From VRUE01 sp035693025 (GTDB taxonomy: Bacteria > Actinomycetota > Thermoleophilia > Solirubrobacterales > 70-9): a DNA stretch of 64,000 nt. Location of the stretch: contig DASSHI010000021.1 in assembly GCA_035693025.1 (NCBI GenBank), positions 8,306 through 72,305 on the forward strand. The letters run 5' to 3'. The number at the start of each line of letters is the position of its first letter. Position 1 is the stretch's first letter. Under the pieces are notes generated by a model. That model did no database searches. It was not told the DNA's origin and saw only the letters and a program-made list of their open reading frames with translations. The translations under genes and the position numbers were made by a program. Shown in pieces: positions 7,598 to 15,375 of this stretch.

Positions 7598-8029
7598 ATG
7601 GAGTTGCGCATCGCCAAGCTGAAGGACGAGGCCGTGGTGCCGACGCGGGCGCACGCGGGGGACGCTGGGCTGGATCTCTATGCCTGCGAGGCGGCGCACC
7701 TTGGGCCCGGCGAGCGGTGGAGCGTCGGAACGGGGGTGGCGATGGAAATCCCCCAGGGGTACGCCGGGATGGTGCTGCCGCGCTCGGGCACCGCGCGCGA
7801 CCATGGCATCGCCCTGGTCAACGGCCCGGGCCTGATCGACGCCGGCTACCGCGGCGAAGTGCGCGTCCTCCTGCTCAACACCGACCCGGCCGAAGTCTTC
7901 CGCGTCGCATCCGGGGACCGCATCGCCCAGCTCCTCGTCGTACCCGTCGGCCTGCCCGAGCCGCTCGAGGTCGAATCGCTCAGCGAGTCGAGCCGCGGTG
8001 ACGGCGGCTTCGGCTCGAGTGGGCGCTGA
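7598..8029 (+). CDS. dut: dUTP diphosphatase
   Basis: 143 residues, trimeric dUTPase that hydrolyses dUTP to dUMP and keeps uracil out of DNA. All five motifs are present in order: AGDAGLDLYA, PRSGTA, NGPGLIDAGYRGE, GDRIAQLLVVP and the C-terminal P-loop-like RGDGGFGSSGR. Its 3' end overlaps the convergent RTX gene by 50 bases. Likely leaderless. Confidence 0.95.
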   Translation: MELRIAKLKDEAVVPTRAHAGDAGLDLYACEAAHLGPGERWSVGTGVAMEIPQGYAGMVLPRSGTARDHGIALVNGPGLIDAGYRGEVRVLLLNTDPAEVFRVASGDRIAQLLVVPVGLPEPLEVESLSESSRGDGGFGSSGR

Positions 8030-10325
8030 GCCGGCGCACTTCGAACCTGTAGAGGACCGGCGAGCGGTCCCGGTTGCCGGCGGCGTCGATTGCGTAGGCG
8101 CGGAAGACGTGGCGCCCGAGCCGCAGCCGATAGGTCCGGGACGACCGGCAGGGCCTGAATGGCTTCCGGTCGATTTTGCAACGGAAGCCCGACCCTGGCT
8201 CGTTGGAGCTGAGGGCGAAGGCGACTCTGCGCCACTTGCGCCGCGTGAAGACTCGCTTTGCGGGGTGGTGGAGCAATCGAGTACGCGGTGGAGTGAGGTC
8301 CGGGCGCGGGGGCGCGGGGGCGGGCGGCACGGATTGGGTTGATGCCGGCGGCGGACCGGACGGCGTGCCCGGGGGCTGGTAGCTGTTCGGCGCCCCTTCG
8401 TAGACGGTCTCGCAGTCGACCGGCGCGGGGTCTGCGTAGCTTGCGGTCGGGATGTCGATGAATGCCGTGTCGTGTTCGCCGTCGCCGCAGTCGAGGACCG
8501 AATCGGTGTCGGCGGAATTGGCGAGGATCGTGTCGTCGCCGCCGAACGCGTAATAGGTGTCGGCGCCCTTGTGGCCGAGCAGCTGATTGGCATGTTCGTC
8601 GCCATAGAAGACGTCGTCATAGGCACTGCCCTCGAGATCCTCGATGCTTTCCAAGCGGTCGAACGCTTCGCCGGGGCAACTCGGTTGTTCTCCGTCGGCG
8701 TGGCCGACCTTGCCTGCGTCCAGGCGCGCCTCCACCGGTTCCTTGAGTTTCGTCCACGAGGCGTTGTCGCGGTATTCGCCGGAGCCACCGTTGAGGGTGT
8801 CGCCGTCGCAGATCGAATCGGAGAGGAGGAGATCGCTGCCGGTGCCGGCGTCTAGGTTGTCGATGCCGCCGTTGTTGAGCAGGGCATCGTCGCCGCCAAG
8901 ACTGTCGAGGAGGTCGTCGCCGGGTCCGTCGGCAAGCACGTCTTCGTTGCCGTCGCCGCCGGTGAGCGAGTCGTCGCCTTCGCCGCCGAGCTCGACGATC
9001 GAGGTCGTGTCGGGGAAGCCGTGGATATGCAGGGTGTCGTTGCCGCCCATGCCGGCCAAAAGAAGCGCATCGGGCGGTTCGACCTGAGGGACTTCGGGCA
9101 GCGGGCACACCGCTTCCGTGGCCGTCACGTCGCAGCCGCCGGCGTCCGCGGGGGCCTGGTCGAAGCTGCCGCTCGAGAGCGTGAAGACGACGCGCGCCGT
9201 GGGCGCCGTGGCATAGGTGGCGAGCAGGTTGTCGGCGCCTTCGCTGCCGGTCGCATAGACACCAGGGTTCCGGGCTCCCGACGCCATGATCCCGACGCTC
9301 ACCGTGCTCATGTCGCGCTGCACGACAGTCTTGGCGCCGGTCTCGCAGTCGATCGTGCCCGTAGCGTCGCTTTCGCAGCTGTCGCCGTCCGCGCCGCCTT
9401 GAATCGTGTCTCCGCCGCCGCGGCCGAGGATCACGTCGGCGCCGCCACCGCCGTAGATCGTCTGCCTGGAAGAGGTACCGACGATGAAGTCGGAGAACGG
9501 GCTGCCAATGATGGTCTCGAAATCGCTCGCGGTCAATTCTCCTGGGTTGGCGCCGTCGACGCCGCCGCCATCCGGGGCAACGCCATCGTCGGCGAGCCCT
9601 TCGTCCAGGTTGATGTAGACGCCACGTTGCCCGTCGTGCGTCGGGAAGGTCGGGTATTCGCTGGTGAAGTTCCGAAGGGACCGTTCGACGTTGCCATTGC
9701 TGAAGCCGGGCGTCACTCCGGTCGCGTAGCTGAGCGTGTCGTCGTCGCTCAGGCTGCCGCTGTCGAAGATCCGATCGAGGGTCGCGTCGCCGCGCACGAA
9801 GTCACTGCCTTCCTGTCCGTCGATCGAGTCGGCCCCGAAACCACCGGAGAGCAGGTCGTTGCCCGGGCCGCCCCGCAGCACGTCGTCGCCGATGCCGCCA
9901 TAGAGGCTGTCGTCGCCTTCGCCGCCGTTCAAGGTGTCATTGCCGCGCTCGCCGAAGATCACGTCGTTGCCTGGGCCGCCGTTGAACGTCTGGCTGCCGA
10001 CGCCGAGGTGTTCGCAGGTCTCCGTACAGGGCGCACCCGCCATGATCGGTGCGGCGATGATCGTGTCGTTTCCGCCCCCACCCTGAACAGAGCTGACTCC
10101 GGGAGGCGCGTGGATGACGTCATCGCACGGCGTGCCTATAACGGTGTCGGCTGCCCTTTCAGGCCCTTCCGCGCAGCTCGGCGCAGCGTGCGCAGACGGC
10201 GCGAGCGCAGCCAAAGCGGTGCAGACCAAGAGCGCCACCACCAGCCAGCCGACAAGCGCCGTAGAGGTTTGGTTCGCATAGCGGTTCAAAGCTCTACGGC
10301 GCTTGGGGGAGGGGGCGGGGCGCAT
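7980..10325 (-). CDS. Secreted RTX (hemolysin-type calcium-binding repeat) protein with C-terminal Ig-like module
   Basis: 781 residues. The ATG at 10325 is chosen because AGGAG lies 8 bases upstream and a signal peptide follows: a basic n-region, a hydrophobic core LVGWLVVALLVCTALAAL, and a SAHAAP cleavage region. The body has four blocks of GGxGxDxLx nonapeptides (for example GGPGNDVIFG, GGEGDDSLYG), which bind calcium and fold as a beta-roll. A Pro-rich linker leads to a C-terminal SNEPGSGFRCKID...AIDAAGNRD module also seen at 37461-40057. Repeat P1 encodes RRALNRYANQTSTA within the n-region. No type I export genes are adjacent, so Sec export is inferred; role unknown (surface or matrix protein). 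Confidence 0.9.
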   Translation of the reverse strand: MRPAPSPKRRRALNRYANQTSTALVGWLVVALLVCTALAALAPSAHAAPSCAEGPERAADTVIGTPCDDVIHAPPGVSSVQGGGGNDTIIAAPIMAGAPCTETCEHLGVGSQTFNGGPGNDVIFGERGNDTLNGGEGDDSLYGGIGDDVLRGGPGNDLLSGGFGADSIDGQEGSDFVRGDATLDRIFDSGSLSDDDTLSYATGVTPGFSNGNVERSLRNFTSEYPTFPTHDGQRGVYINLDEGLADDGVAPDGGGVDGANPGELTASDFETIIGSPFSDFIVGTSSRQTIYGGGGADVILGRGGGDTIQGGADGDSCESDATGTIDCETGAKTVVQRDMSTVSVGIMASGARNPGVYATGSEGADNLLATYATAPTARVVFTLSSGSFDQAPADAGGCDVTATEAVCPLPEVPQVEPPDALLLAGMGGNDTLHIHGFPDTTSIVELGGEGDDSLTGGDGNEDVLADGPGDDLLDSLGGDDALLNNGGIDNLDAGTGSDLLLSDSICDGDTLNGGSGEYRDNASWTKLKEPVEARLDAGKVGHADGEQPSCPGEAFDRLESIEDLEGSAYDDVFYGDEHANQLLGHKGADTYYAFGGDDTILANSADTDSVLDCGDGEHDTAFIDIPTASYADPAPVDCETVYEGAPNSYQPPGTPSGPPPASTQSVPPAPAPPRPDLTPPRTRLLHHPAKRVFTRRKWRRVAFALSSNEPGSGFRCKIDRKPFRPCRSSRTYRLRLGRHVFRAYAIDAAGNRDRSPVLYRFEVRRLSAHSSRSRRHRGSTR
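10254..10304. repeat. Palindromic repeat family P, copy P1 (in frame in the RTX signal peptide)
   Basis: Arms 10254-10266 and 10292-10304 are perfect 13-bp complements. On the minus strand the 43-bp core matches P2 and P3 apart from a few central bases. Translated in the gene frame it gives RRALNRYANQTSTA. Confidence 0.85.
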
Positions 10326-10361
10326 CGTTGTCACTCCTACCCGAAACCGGGCGGGAGGCAC

Positions 10362-11099
10362 TCAGTTGCGCAGGGCGACGGCGCGGGCGCACGATTCGGC
10401 GTCCCGCTCCATGGCGTCGTCCAGCGGCTCCAGGTCGGGGCTCGAGCCGTAGCGGTGCTCCAGCCCGAGGACGATCAGGCGGTCGGCGAGCCAGGCGTTC
10501 TTCGGCAGGAGCGGGCCGTGCAGGTAAGTGCCAATCAGGTTGTCGCGCCGGACGCCCTCCAGGCCGTCCTTGCCGTTGTTGCCGAAGCCGTTGAGCACGT
10601 GGCCGAGCGGGGCGGCGCCCTTGCCCAGATAGGTGCGCCCGCCGTGGTTCTCGAAGCCGGAGATCGTCTGCGGGCCCGTGCCCAGGTCGGCCTCGATCGC
10701 GACGTTGCCGATTAGCCGCTCGCCGGGCTCACGCACCGTCTCGAGATCGGCCAGGCCGAGCCCGGGCAGCCGCTCCTCGTCCAGTTGATAGCTGTGACCG
10801 AGCAGCTGGTAGCCGCCGCAGACGGCCAGCATCGCGGCGCCGTCGCCGACGGCCGCGGCGATCGCCTCGCGCTTGCCGGCGACCATGTCGACGGCCACAG
10901 CACGCTGGTCGCGGTCCTGGCCACCGCCGAGATAGAGCAGGTCGTGCGCGCCGGGGTCGAACCCATCGCCGGGGCCGGCCGCCGTGTAGGCGAAGCCGAT
11001 TCCCCGCCACTCGCAACGTCGCCGCAGGAAGATGATGTTGCCGCGATCGGCGTAGATGTTCATCTGCTCGGGGTAGAGGGCGAGGACGCGCAGCTCCAT
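10362..11099 (-). CDS. gatD: Lipid II isoglutaminyl synthase, glutaminase subunit GatD
   Basis: 245 residues, class I glutamine amidotransferase of the CobQ type. The nucleophile Cys is in LAVCGGYQLLG and the catalytic His in YLHGPLLPKN. With MurT it amidates the D-Glu of lipid II to D-isoglutamine. The ATG shares one base with the stop of the upstream methyltransferase (TGATG), and GGAGGGAGAAG lies just before it. Unusually, a methyltransferase gene separates it from murT. Confidence 0.92.
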   Translation of the reverse strand: MELRVLALYPEQMNIYADRGNIIFLRRRCEWRGIGFAYTAAGPGDGFDPGAHDLLYLGGGQDRDQRAVAVDMVAGKREAIAAAVGDGAAMLAVCGGYQLLGHSYQLDEERLPGLGLADLETVREPGERLIGNVAIEADLGTGPQTISGFENHGGRTYLGKGAAPLGHVLNGFGNNGKDGLEGVRRDNLIGTYLHGPLLPKNAWLADRLIVLGLEHRYGSSPDLEPLDDAMERDAESCARAVALRN

Positions 11100-11902
11100 C
11101 ACGCTTCTCCCTCCAGCAGCACGACGGTCGATCCGACGTGGGCCTCGGTGGGGGGGACCGGGCGCCGCCCGGCGGAGCGCAGGCCCGCGCGGCGCGCCTC
11201 CTCCTCCAGCGTCGACGCATCGAGCGTCCGCAGGGCGATCTCGTCGACCTGCTCGGCGAGCTCGCCCTTCGGTGAGACGGTCTGACGCAGGCGCCGCACG
11301 TGGATCGCGCCATCGGCGACGGTCGCGTCCAGTGGCAGGCTGGAGTAGACCCAACCGTCCAGCTCGCGGGTGTCGGGCAGGGGGGCGGCGCTGTCGACCG
11401 GCTCGGGCATCGACTCCACGATGGCAAAAGCGGCAAGGCCATCGGGGGCCAGATGCCCGGCCACGCACTCCAAGCAGCGAATGCGCTCCTCTCGGTCGGC
11501 GAAAAGCTGGATCAGCTGCATCGGCGCCAGGACGAGCGCAAACCGGCGATCCAGCTGAAAATCCCGCGCGTCGCCTATCTCGGCGTCGGCCAGCGCGTCG
11601 ATCAACCGCTCGTCCAGATCCAGCCCGGTCACCTCGTGCCCTCGTCGAACCAGGTGGGACGTCACCCGTCCCGTCCCGCAGCCAAGGTCGAGGATCGTCC
11701 CGTTGGCCTTCCCGGCCAGCTCCTCCCAGAGGCTCAAGTCAGCCGCATAGCCCCCGCACTCGACCTCATGCCAGATGACAGACGCATCTCGGGCGGGTGG
11801 CGCGGTAGGGGGGACCGCCCCCGAGGACGCTTCAGCGACCGCAGGGGGCGGGGGGTCCCCTGCCGCCACAGGACCCGCCCGCTGACTGCGCCCGTCCTTC
11901 AT
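11099..11902 (-). CDS. SAM-dependent methyltransferase between murT and gatD
   Basis: 267 residues, class I methyltransferase. SAM-binding motif I is ILDLGCGTGRVTSHL (about residues 70-84), followed by the GLDLDERLID acidic loop. The ATG overlaps the murT stop (ATGA), and the gene's own stop overlaps gatD, so it is translated with the lipid II amidation enzymes. The substrate is unknown; a wall-precursor or lipid substrate is only inference. Residues about 9-37 are Pro/Ala-rich, encoded by repeat Q1, and look inserted in front of the fold. Confidence 0.85.
   Translation of the reverse strand: MKDGRSQRAGPVAAGDPPPPAVAEASSGAVPPTAPPARDASVIWHEVECGGYAADLSLWEELAGKANGTILDLGCGTGRVTSHLVRRGHEVTGLDLDERLIDALADAEIGDARDFQLDRRFALVLAPMQLIQLFADREERIRCLECVAGHLAPDGLAAFAIVESMPEPVDSAAPLPDTRELDGWVYSSLPLDATVADGAIHVRRLRQTVSPKGELAEQVDEIALRTLDASTLEEEARRAGLRSAGRRPVPPTEAHVGSTVVLLEGEA
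11791..11880. repeat. Palindromic repeat family Q, copy Q1 (in frame in methyltransferase)
   Basis: About 90 bp, closely matching Q2 at 47756-47847. Outer arms GGGCGGGT/ACCCGCCC enclose an inner GC-rich stem (GGGGACC...GCCCCC with GGGGGC...GGTCCCC). On the minus strand it encodes AGDPPxPAVAxASSGxVPPT in the gene frame. Confidence 0.85.
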
Positions 11903-13290
11903 CGCCAGAACTCCTTCGTCAGACCTCGCGAGGAGAGCACCCTGTGCAGCTCGAGCAGCGCGGTATAGGTGGGCAGCGCGAAAAGGCGCTCCGGCGCCGC
12001 CGCGAGCGCACCGTCCAGCGAGCCCTCGATCGACGGCTCGATCGCGATCGCGTCCTGCGGCCAACCCGCGTACTTGAGCCGCAGCGCCATCTCCGGCGCC
12101 CGGGTGCCGGCGCAGGTGACGCGTCGCACCTCCTCGGCGAGCAGCTCGAAGTCGGCGTCCCAGATCCAGGAGACGTCGCGGCCGTCGGCGATGCGATCGT
12201 TGAGGGCGATCCAGAGGTCGAGGCCGCCGTCCACCGCCTCCAGCCCCAGGGTGCGGAGGACCTCGTTGGTCCCGGCCGGGTTCTTGACGAGCAGGATCGA
12301 GAGCCGCTTCGAATCGACCGGGATCGTCTCGACCCGGCCGAATGCGCCGCGCGCCTCTTCCAATCCCAGGCCGATTCGCTTGGACTCCATGCCGAGCGCG
12401 AGCCCGGCGGCGATGGCGGCAAGGGCGTTGTAGGCGTTGTAGAGGCCCGGCAGCGGTAGCTCGACCTCGAGCTCGCCGGCCGGCGTGCGCACGGCCAGCG
12501 TCGATCCATCCATGCCGTGCAGCTCGATCCGCGTCGCACTCACGTCCGGCTCGGGGCGGGCGGCACCGCAGCCGGGGCACGAGTAATGGCCGAGATGGGC
12601 GACGAAGGCGCGCTCGTAGGCGTAGGGGTGTCCGCAGCGCCGGCAGTGCTTGGCGTCGAAGGCGTGCTGCAGCTCGGGCAGGGCCTGAGCCCCGTCGTCG
12701 ATCCCGAAGTAGGCGACGCCCTCGCGCCGCCGCCCGGCGCCGTCGCGCCCGAGATCGGCGACCAGGGGGTCGTCGGCGTTGAGGACGAAACGGGTGCCGG
12801 CGCTGCGCGCTGCCACCGTCTCCGCCCAGCGATCGGCCAGCGCCTCGATCTCCCCATAGCGGTCGAGCTGGTCGCGAAAGAGGTTGCCGAGGACGATCAG
12901 CGAGGGCTGGAGCTCCCGCGCCACCTGAGGCAGCCAGGCCTCGTCGACCTCGAAGAGGCCCTCCTCGCCGCTCTGCTCGAGCAGCGCCGTGGCGATTCCC
13001 CAGGTCATGTTGGAGCCCGCCCTGTTGTGCACCGCTTCGCGCCCTTCTGCGGCGAGCAGCGCGGCCACCAACCCGGCGGTCGTCGTCTTGCCGTTCGTCG
13101 CGCTGATCAGAGTCGTGCCGCGATCGAGGCGAGCGCCGAGGCGAGCGATTGCGCCCGGGTCCATGCGCAGCAGCAGCCGCCCCGGCAGCGTCGTGCCGCC
13201 GCCGCGCCCGCTCGCACGGCTGGCAGCGCCGACGGCGCGCGCGGCGAGGCGCTTGGCGCCGAACAGCGCGCCCCCGCCGCCCTGGCTCAA
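11899..13290 (-). CDS. murT: Lipid II isoglutaminyl synthase, Mur ligase-like subunit MurT
   Basis: 463 residues. Mur-ligase ATP-binding motif SATNGKTTT, the NRAGSN segment, and an inserted zinc ribbon with four Cys (CRRCGHPY and CPGCG, about 30 residues apart) are all visible. The C-terminal DUF1727-like domain contains KNPAGTNEVLRTL. It acts with GatD on lipid II at the membrane. The likely start is TTG at 13290, overlapping the lipid kinase stop (TTGA); the next residues resemble MurT N-termini. An internal start is possible. Confidence 0.9.
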   Translation of the reverse strand: MSQGGGGALFGAKRLAARAVGAASRASGRGGGTTLPGRLLLRMDPGAIARLGARLDRGTTLISATNGKTTTAGLVAALLAAEGREAVHNRAGSNMTWGIATALLEQSGEEGLFEVDEAWLPQVARELQPSLIVLGNLFRDQLDRYGEIEALADRWAETVAARSAGTRFVLNADDPLVADLGRDGAGRRREGVAYFGIDDGAQALPELQHAFDAKHCRRCGHPYAYERAFVAHLGHYSCPGCGAARPEPDVSATRIELHGMDGSTLAVRTPAGELEVELPLPGLYNAYNALAAIAAGLALGMESKRIGLGLEEARGAFGRVETIPVDSKRLSILLVKNPAGTNEVLRTLGLEAVDGGLDLWIALNDRIADGRDVSWIWDADFELLAEEVRRVTCAGTRAPEMALRLKYAGWPQDAIAIEPSIEGSLDGALAAAPERLFALPTYTALLELHRVLSSRGLTKEFWR

Positions 13291-14183
13291 TCCGAGGCCC
13301 GGGGCGGGACGATCACGCTCAGTGCCTGGGGCAGCACGCGCAGCGTGGCGGGCAGATCGGTCAGGTGCTCGCCGTCCGCGTACACCGGAAAGGGGCGGCT
13401 GGCGCTCAACTCGAGCCGCGAGGCGCGGAAGACGCGCACCTCGTCCTCCTCGACGTGGGTGCCCTTGAACACCTTGGGCAGGATAGCCAGGGAGCGCAGC
13501 TTGCCGTGCTCGCCGACCGTCACCACGTCGAACTCGCCGTCGTCGAGCTCGGCGTCGGGAGCGATGAACATCCCCCCGCCGAAAGCCTTGCTGTTGGCGA
13601 CTGAGACCGAGTGGCCCGTGAAGCGCCTGCGTTCCTCCCCGGCGCGGATCGTGAACCGCGCCGGCTTCCAGCCGAGCAGCGTGCGCAGGCCCGCGTAGGC
13701 GTAGACGAGATTGCCCCGCAGCCATTTGGTCTCATTGGCCAGCCGGTTCGCTTCGGAGTCGAAGCCGACGCTGACGATGCCGAGGAAGCGCCTGCCGTTG
13801 ACCTCTCCCACGTCGATGCGCCTGGTCTCCCCGGCGGCGAGCATCGTCGCAACCGCCTCTGGGTCGGAGGGGATTTCGAGCACCCTGGCGAGGTCGTTGC
13901 CCCGCCCGCCCGGCACTATCCCCAGCGGGACGTCGGAGCCGGCGAGGCTGCCGCCGATCGCGCCGATCAACCCGTCGCCGCTGATCACGACCGGAATCTC
14001 GCCGGCCTCCGCCGCCCGCAGGGCGCGCTCGACTCCGTCCTCGAGCCCGCGCGTGCGCTCGACCCGGAAGGAGATCCGCCGGGCATCGAGGACGTGCTCC
14101 AGCTCGGGCAGCAGCTTCAGCGCGCGGCCGTGCGCCGAGGCGGGATTGACCAGTAAGGCCAGCGGCGTCGCGTCGACTTGCAT
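13287..14183 (-). CDS. Diacylglycerol/sphingosine kinase-family lipid kinase
   Basis: 298 residues, DAGK catalytic domain. The nucleotide loop reads VVISGDGLIGAIGGSL rather than GGDGT; the SGDGL form is closer to sphingosine-kinase-like members. A PGGRGNDLA block and C-terminal PVYADGEHL also fit the family. It likely phosphorylates a diacylglycerol or related lipid. Its start at 14183 lies 13 bases after the upstream methyltransferase, and its stop overlaps murT, suggesting one transcript. Confidence 0.88.
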   Translation of the reverse strand: MQVDATPLALLVNPASAHGRALKLLPELEHVLDARRISFRVERTRGLEDGVERALRAAEAGEIPVVISGDGLIGAIGGSLAGSDVPLGIVPGGRGNDLARVLEIPSDPEAVATMLAAGETRRIDVGEVNGRRFLGIVSVGFDSEANRLANETKWLRGNLVYAYAGLRTLLGWKPARFTIRAGEERRRFTGHSVSVANSKAFGGGMFIAPDAELDDGEFDVVTVGEHGKLRSLAILPKVFKGTHVEEDEVRVFRASRLELSASRPFPVYADGEHLTDLPATLRVLPQALSVIVPPRASD

Positions 14184-14196
14184 CGCGAGCGGCAGC

Positions 14197-14670
14197 CTAA
14201 TCGGCAGCGGGCGGACCGGGGCGAAGGCGGAGCACCTGAAAGCGCTCGCCCTCGACCTCCTCGGCCGCAAGCAGGTCGAAGCCGTGCTTGCCGAGCCGCC
14301 AGTCCAGCCAACGCCAGCGGCCGACCAGGATCAGATGCCCGCCTGGGCGCAGCACGCGGGCGAGCTCACGCGGGCGGAGCGGCGCGCCGACCTGGGCGAC
14401 GAGGTCGAAGAAGGCATCGGGGTAGGGCAGCGCGCGGCCCTTTCCCTGCTTGAAGGCAACCCGCCCTTCCGGATCGAGGCCGACCCGCGCGACCGCCCCG
14501 CGAATCGCCTCCTCGGAGGGATCGACGCCCCGTACCCGCGCCGCCGGGAACTCGCGTGCCAGGAAGAGCACGCGGTCGCCGCCGTCGCAGCCGACCTCGA
14601 GTATCCGCTCCGGCAGGTCGCGGACGTGCAACACGGCGGCCGCGAGGGCGGTGAGGGACGGCGAGGGCAT
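14197..14670 (-). CDS. Small class I SAM-dependent methyltransferase
   Basis: 157 residues. Motif I is ILEVGCDGGDRVLFLA, then VRGVDPSEEAI, and a YPDAFFDLV/RVLRPGGHL pair typical of Methyltransf_11 proteins. No substrate domain is visible. First gene of the run leading to lipid kinase, murT and gatD; divergent from the cyclophilin gene. Confidence 0.8.
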   Translation of the reverse strand: MPSPSLTALAAAVLHVRDLPERILEVGCDGGDRVLFLAREFPAARVRGVDPSEEAIRGAVARVGLDPEGRVAFKQGKGRALPYPDAFFDLVAQVGAPLRPRELARVLRPGGHLILVGRWRWLDWRLGKHGFDLLAAEEVEGERFQVLRLRPGPPAAD

Positions 14671-14682
14671 CGCCCGATCATC

Positions 14683-14688
14683 TAGGAT
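14683..14688 (+). promoter_or_regulatory. Candidate -10 box of the cyclophilin gene
   Basis: TAGGAT, 9 bases before the GTG start; leaderless layout. Confidence 0.45.
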
Positions 14689-14697
14689 TCCGCGGCC

Positions 14698-15375
14698 GTG
14701 GAGGAGACTTCGGATCGCAACAAGTTGATCGTGCTCGGCGTCTTCGCCCTGATCGCGGTGGTCGTCGTCGCCGCGATCCTGATCTCGCGCAGTGGTGGCA
14801 GCGACTCGAGCAAGCAGGCGAGCGCCTCGGGCTGCAAGCACGTCGCGGCGCCGCCGCCGAAGCACGTCAGCTTCAAGGCGCCGAAGCAGACGGTGAAGCA
14901 GGGAGAAGAGTTGACCGCGGTGGTGCAGACCAGCTGTGGCACCTTCGACATCGCCCTCGACGCGAAGCGCGCGCCGAAGACCGTCAACTCCTTCGTCTTC
15001 CTCGCCGAAGAAGGCTTCTACGACGACCTCACCTTCCACCGAGTCGCGCCGGAATTCGTCATCCAGGGTGGCGATCCGCTCGGCACCGGCACCGGTGGGC
15101 CCGGCTACAGCGTCGACGAGAAGCCGCCCGCCAACCTCGCCTACACCAAAGGGATGGTGGCGATGGCGAAGAGCTCGGCCGATCCCCCGGGCCGGTCCGG
15201 AAGCCAGTTCTTCGTCGTCCTCTCGGCCGACGCCGGCCTACCGCCCGAATACGCGCTGGTCGGCAAGGTCGGCAAAGGGTTCGGCGTAGTCGAACGGATC
15301 GGCAAGCTCGGCACGCCGGAAGAAAAACCGAAACAGACCGTCCTGATCGAAAAGATCTCGATCGAAAAAGGCTAG
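14698..15375 (+). CDS. Membrane-anchored cyclophilin-type peptidyl-prolyl isomerase
   Basis: 225 residues. A short cytosolic N-terminus precedes one transmembrane helix (residues about 9-30), then an extracytoplasmic cyclophilin domain with TFHRVAPEFVIQGGDP and GSQFFVVLS. It speeds proline isomerisation during folding of exported proteins. GTG start. Its stop shares bases with the convergent hydrolase (15372-15375). It fits the nearby oxidative-folding genes VKOR and DsbA. Confidence 0.92.
   Translation: MEETSDRNKLIVLGVFALIAVVVVAAILISRSGGSDSSKQASASGCKHVAAPPPKHVSFKAPKQTVKQGEELTAVVQTSCGTFDIALDAKRAPKTVNSFVFLAEEGFYDDLTFHRVAPEFVIQGGDPLGTGTGGPGYSVDEKPPANLAYTKGMVAMAKSSADPPGRSGSQFFVVLSADAGLPPEYALVGKVGKGFGVVERIGKLGTPEEKPKQTVLIEKISIEKG

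Noticed and set aside
8400..10100. Repetitive DNA that could be taken for a CRISPR or tandem array
   Set aside because: The repeats are 27-base codon-level copies of the GGxGxDxLx calcium-binding motif inside the RTX coding frame, with no spacers.
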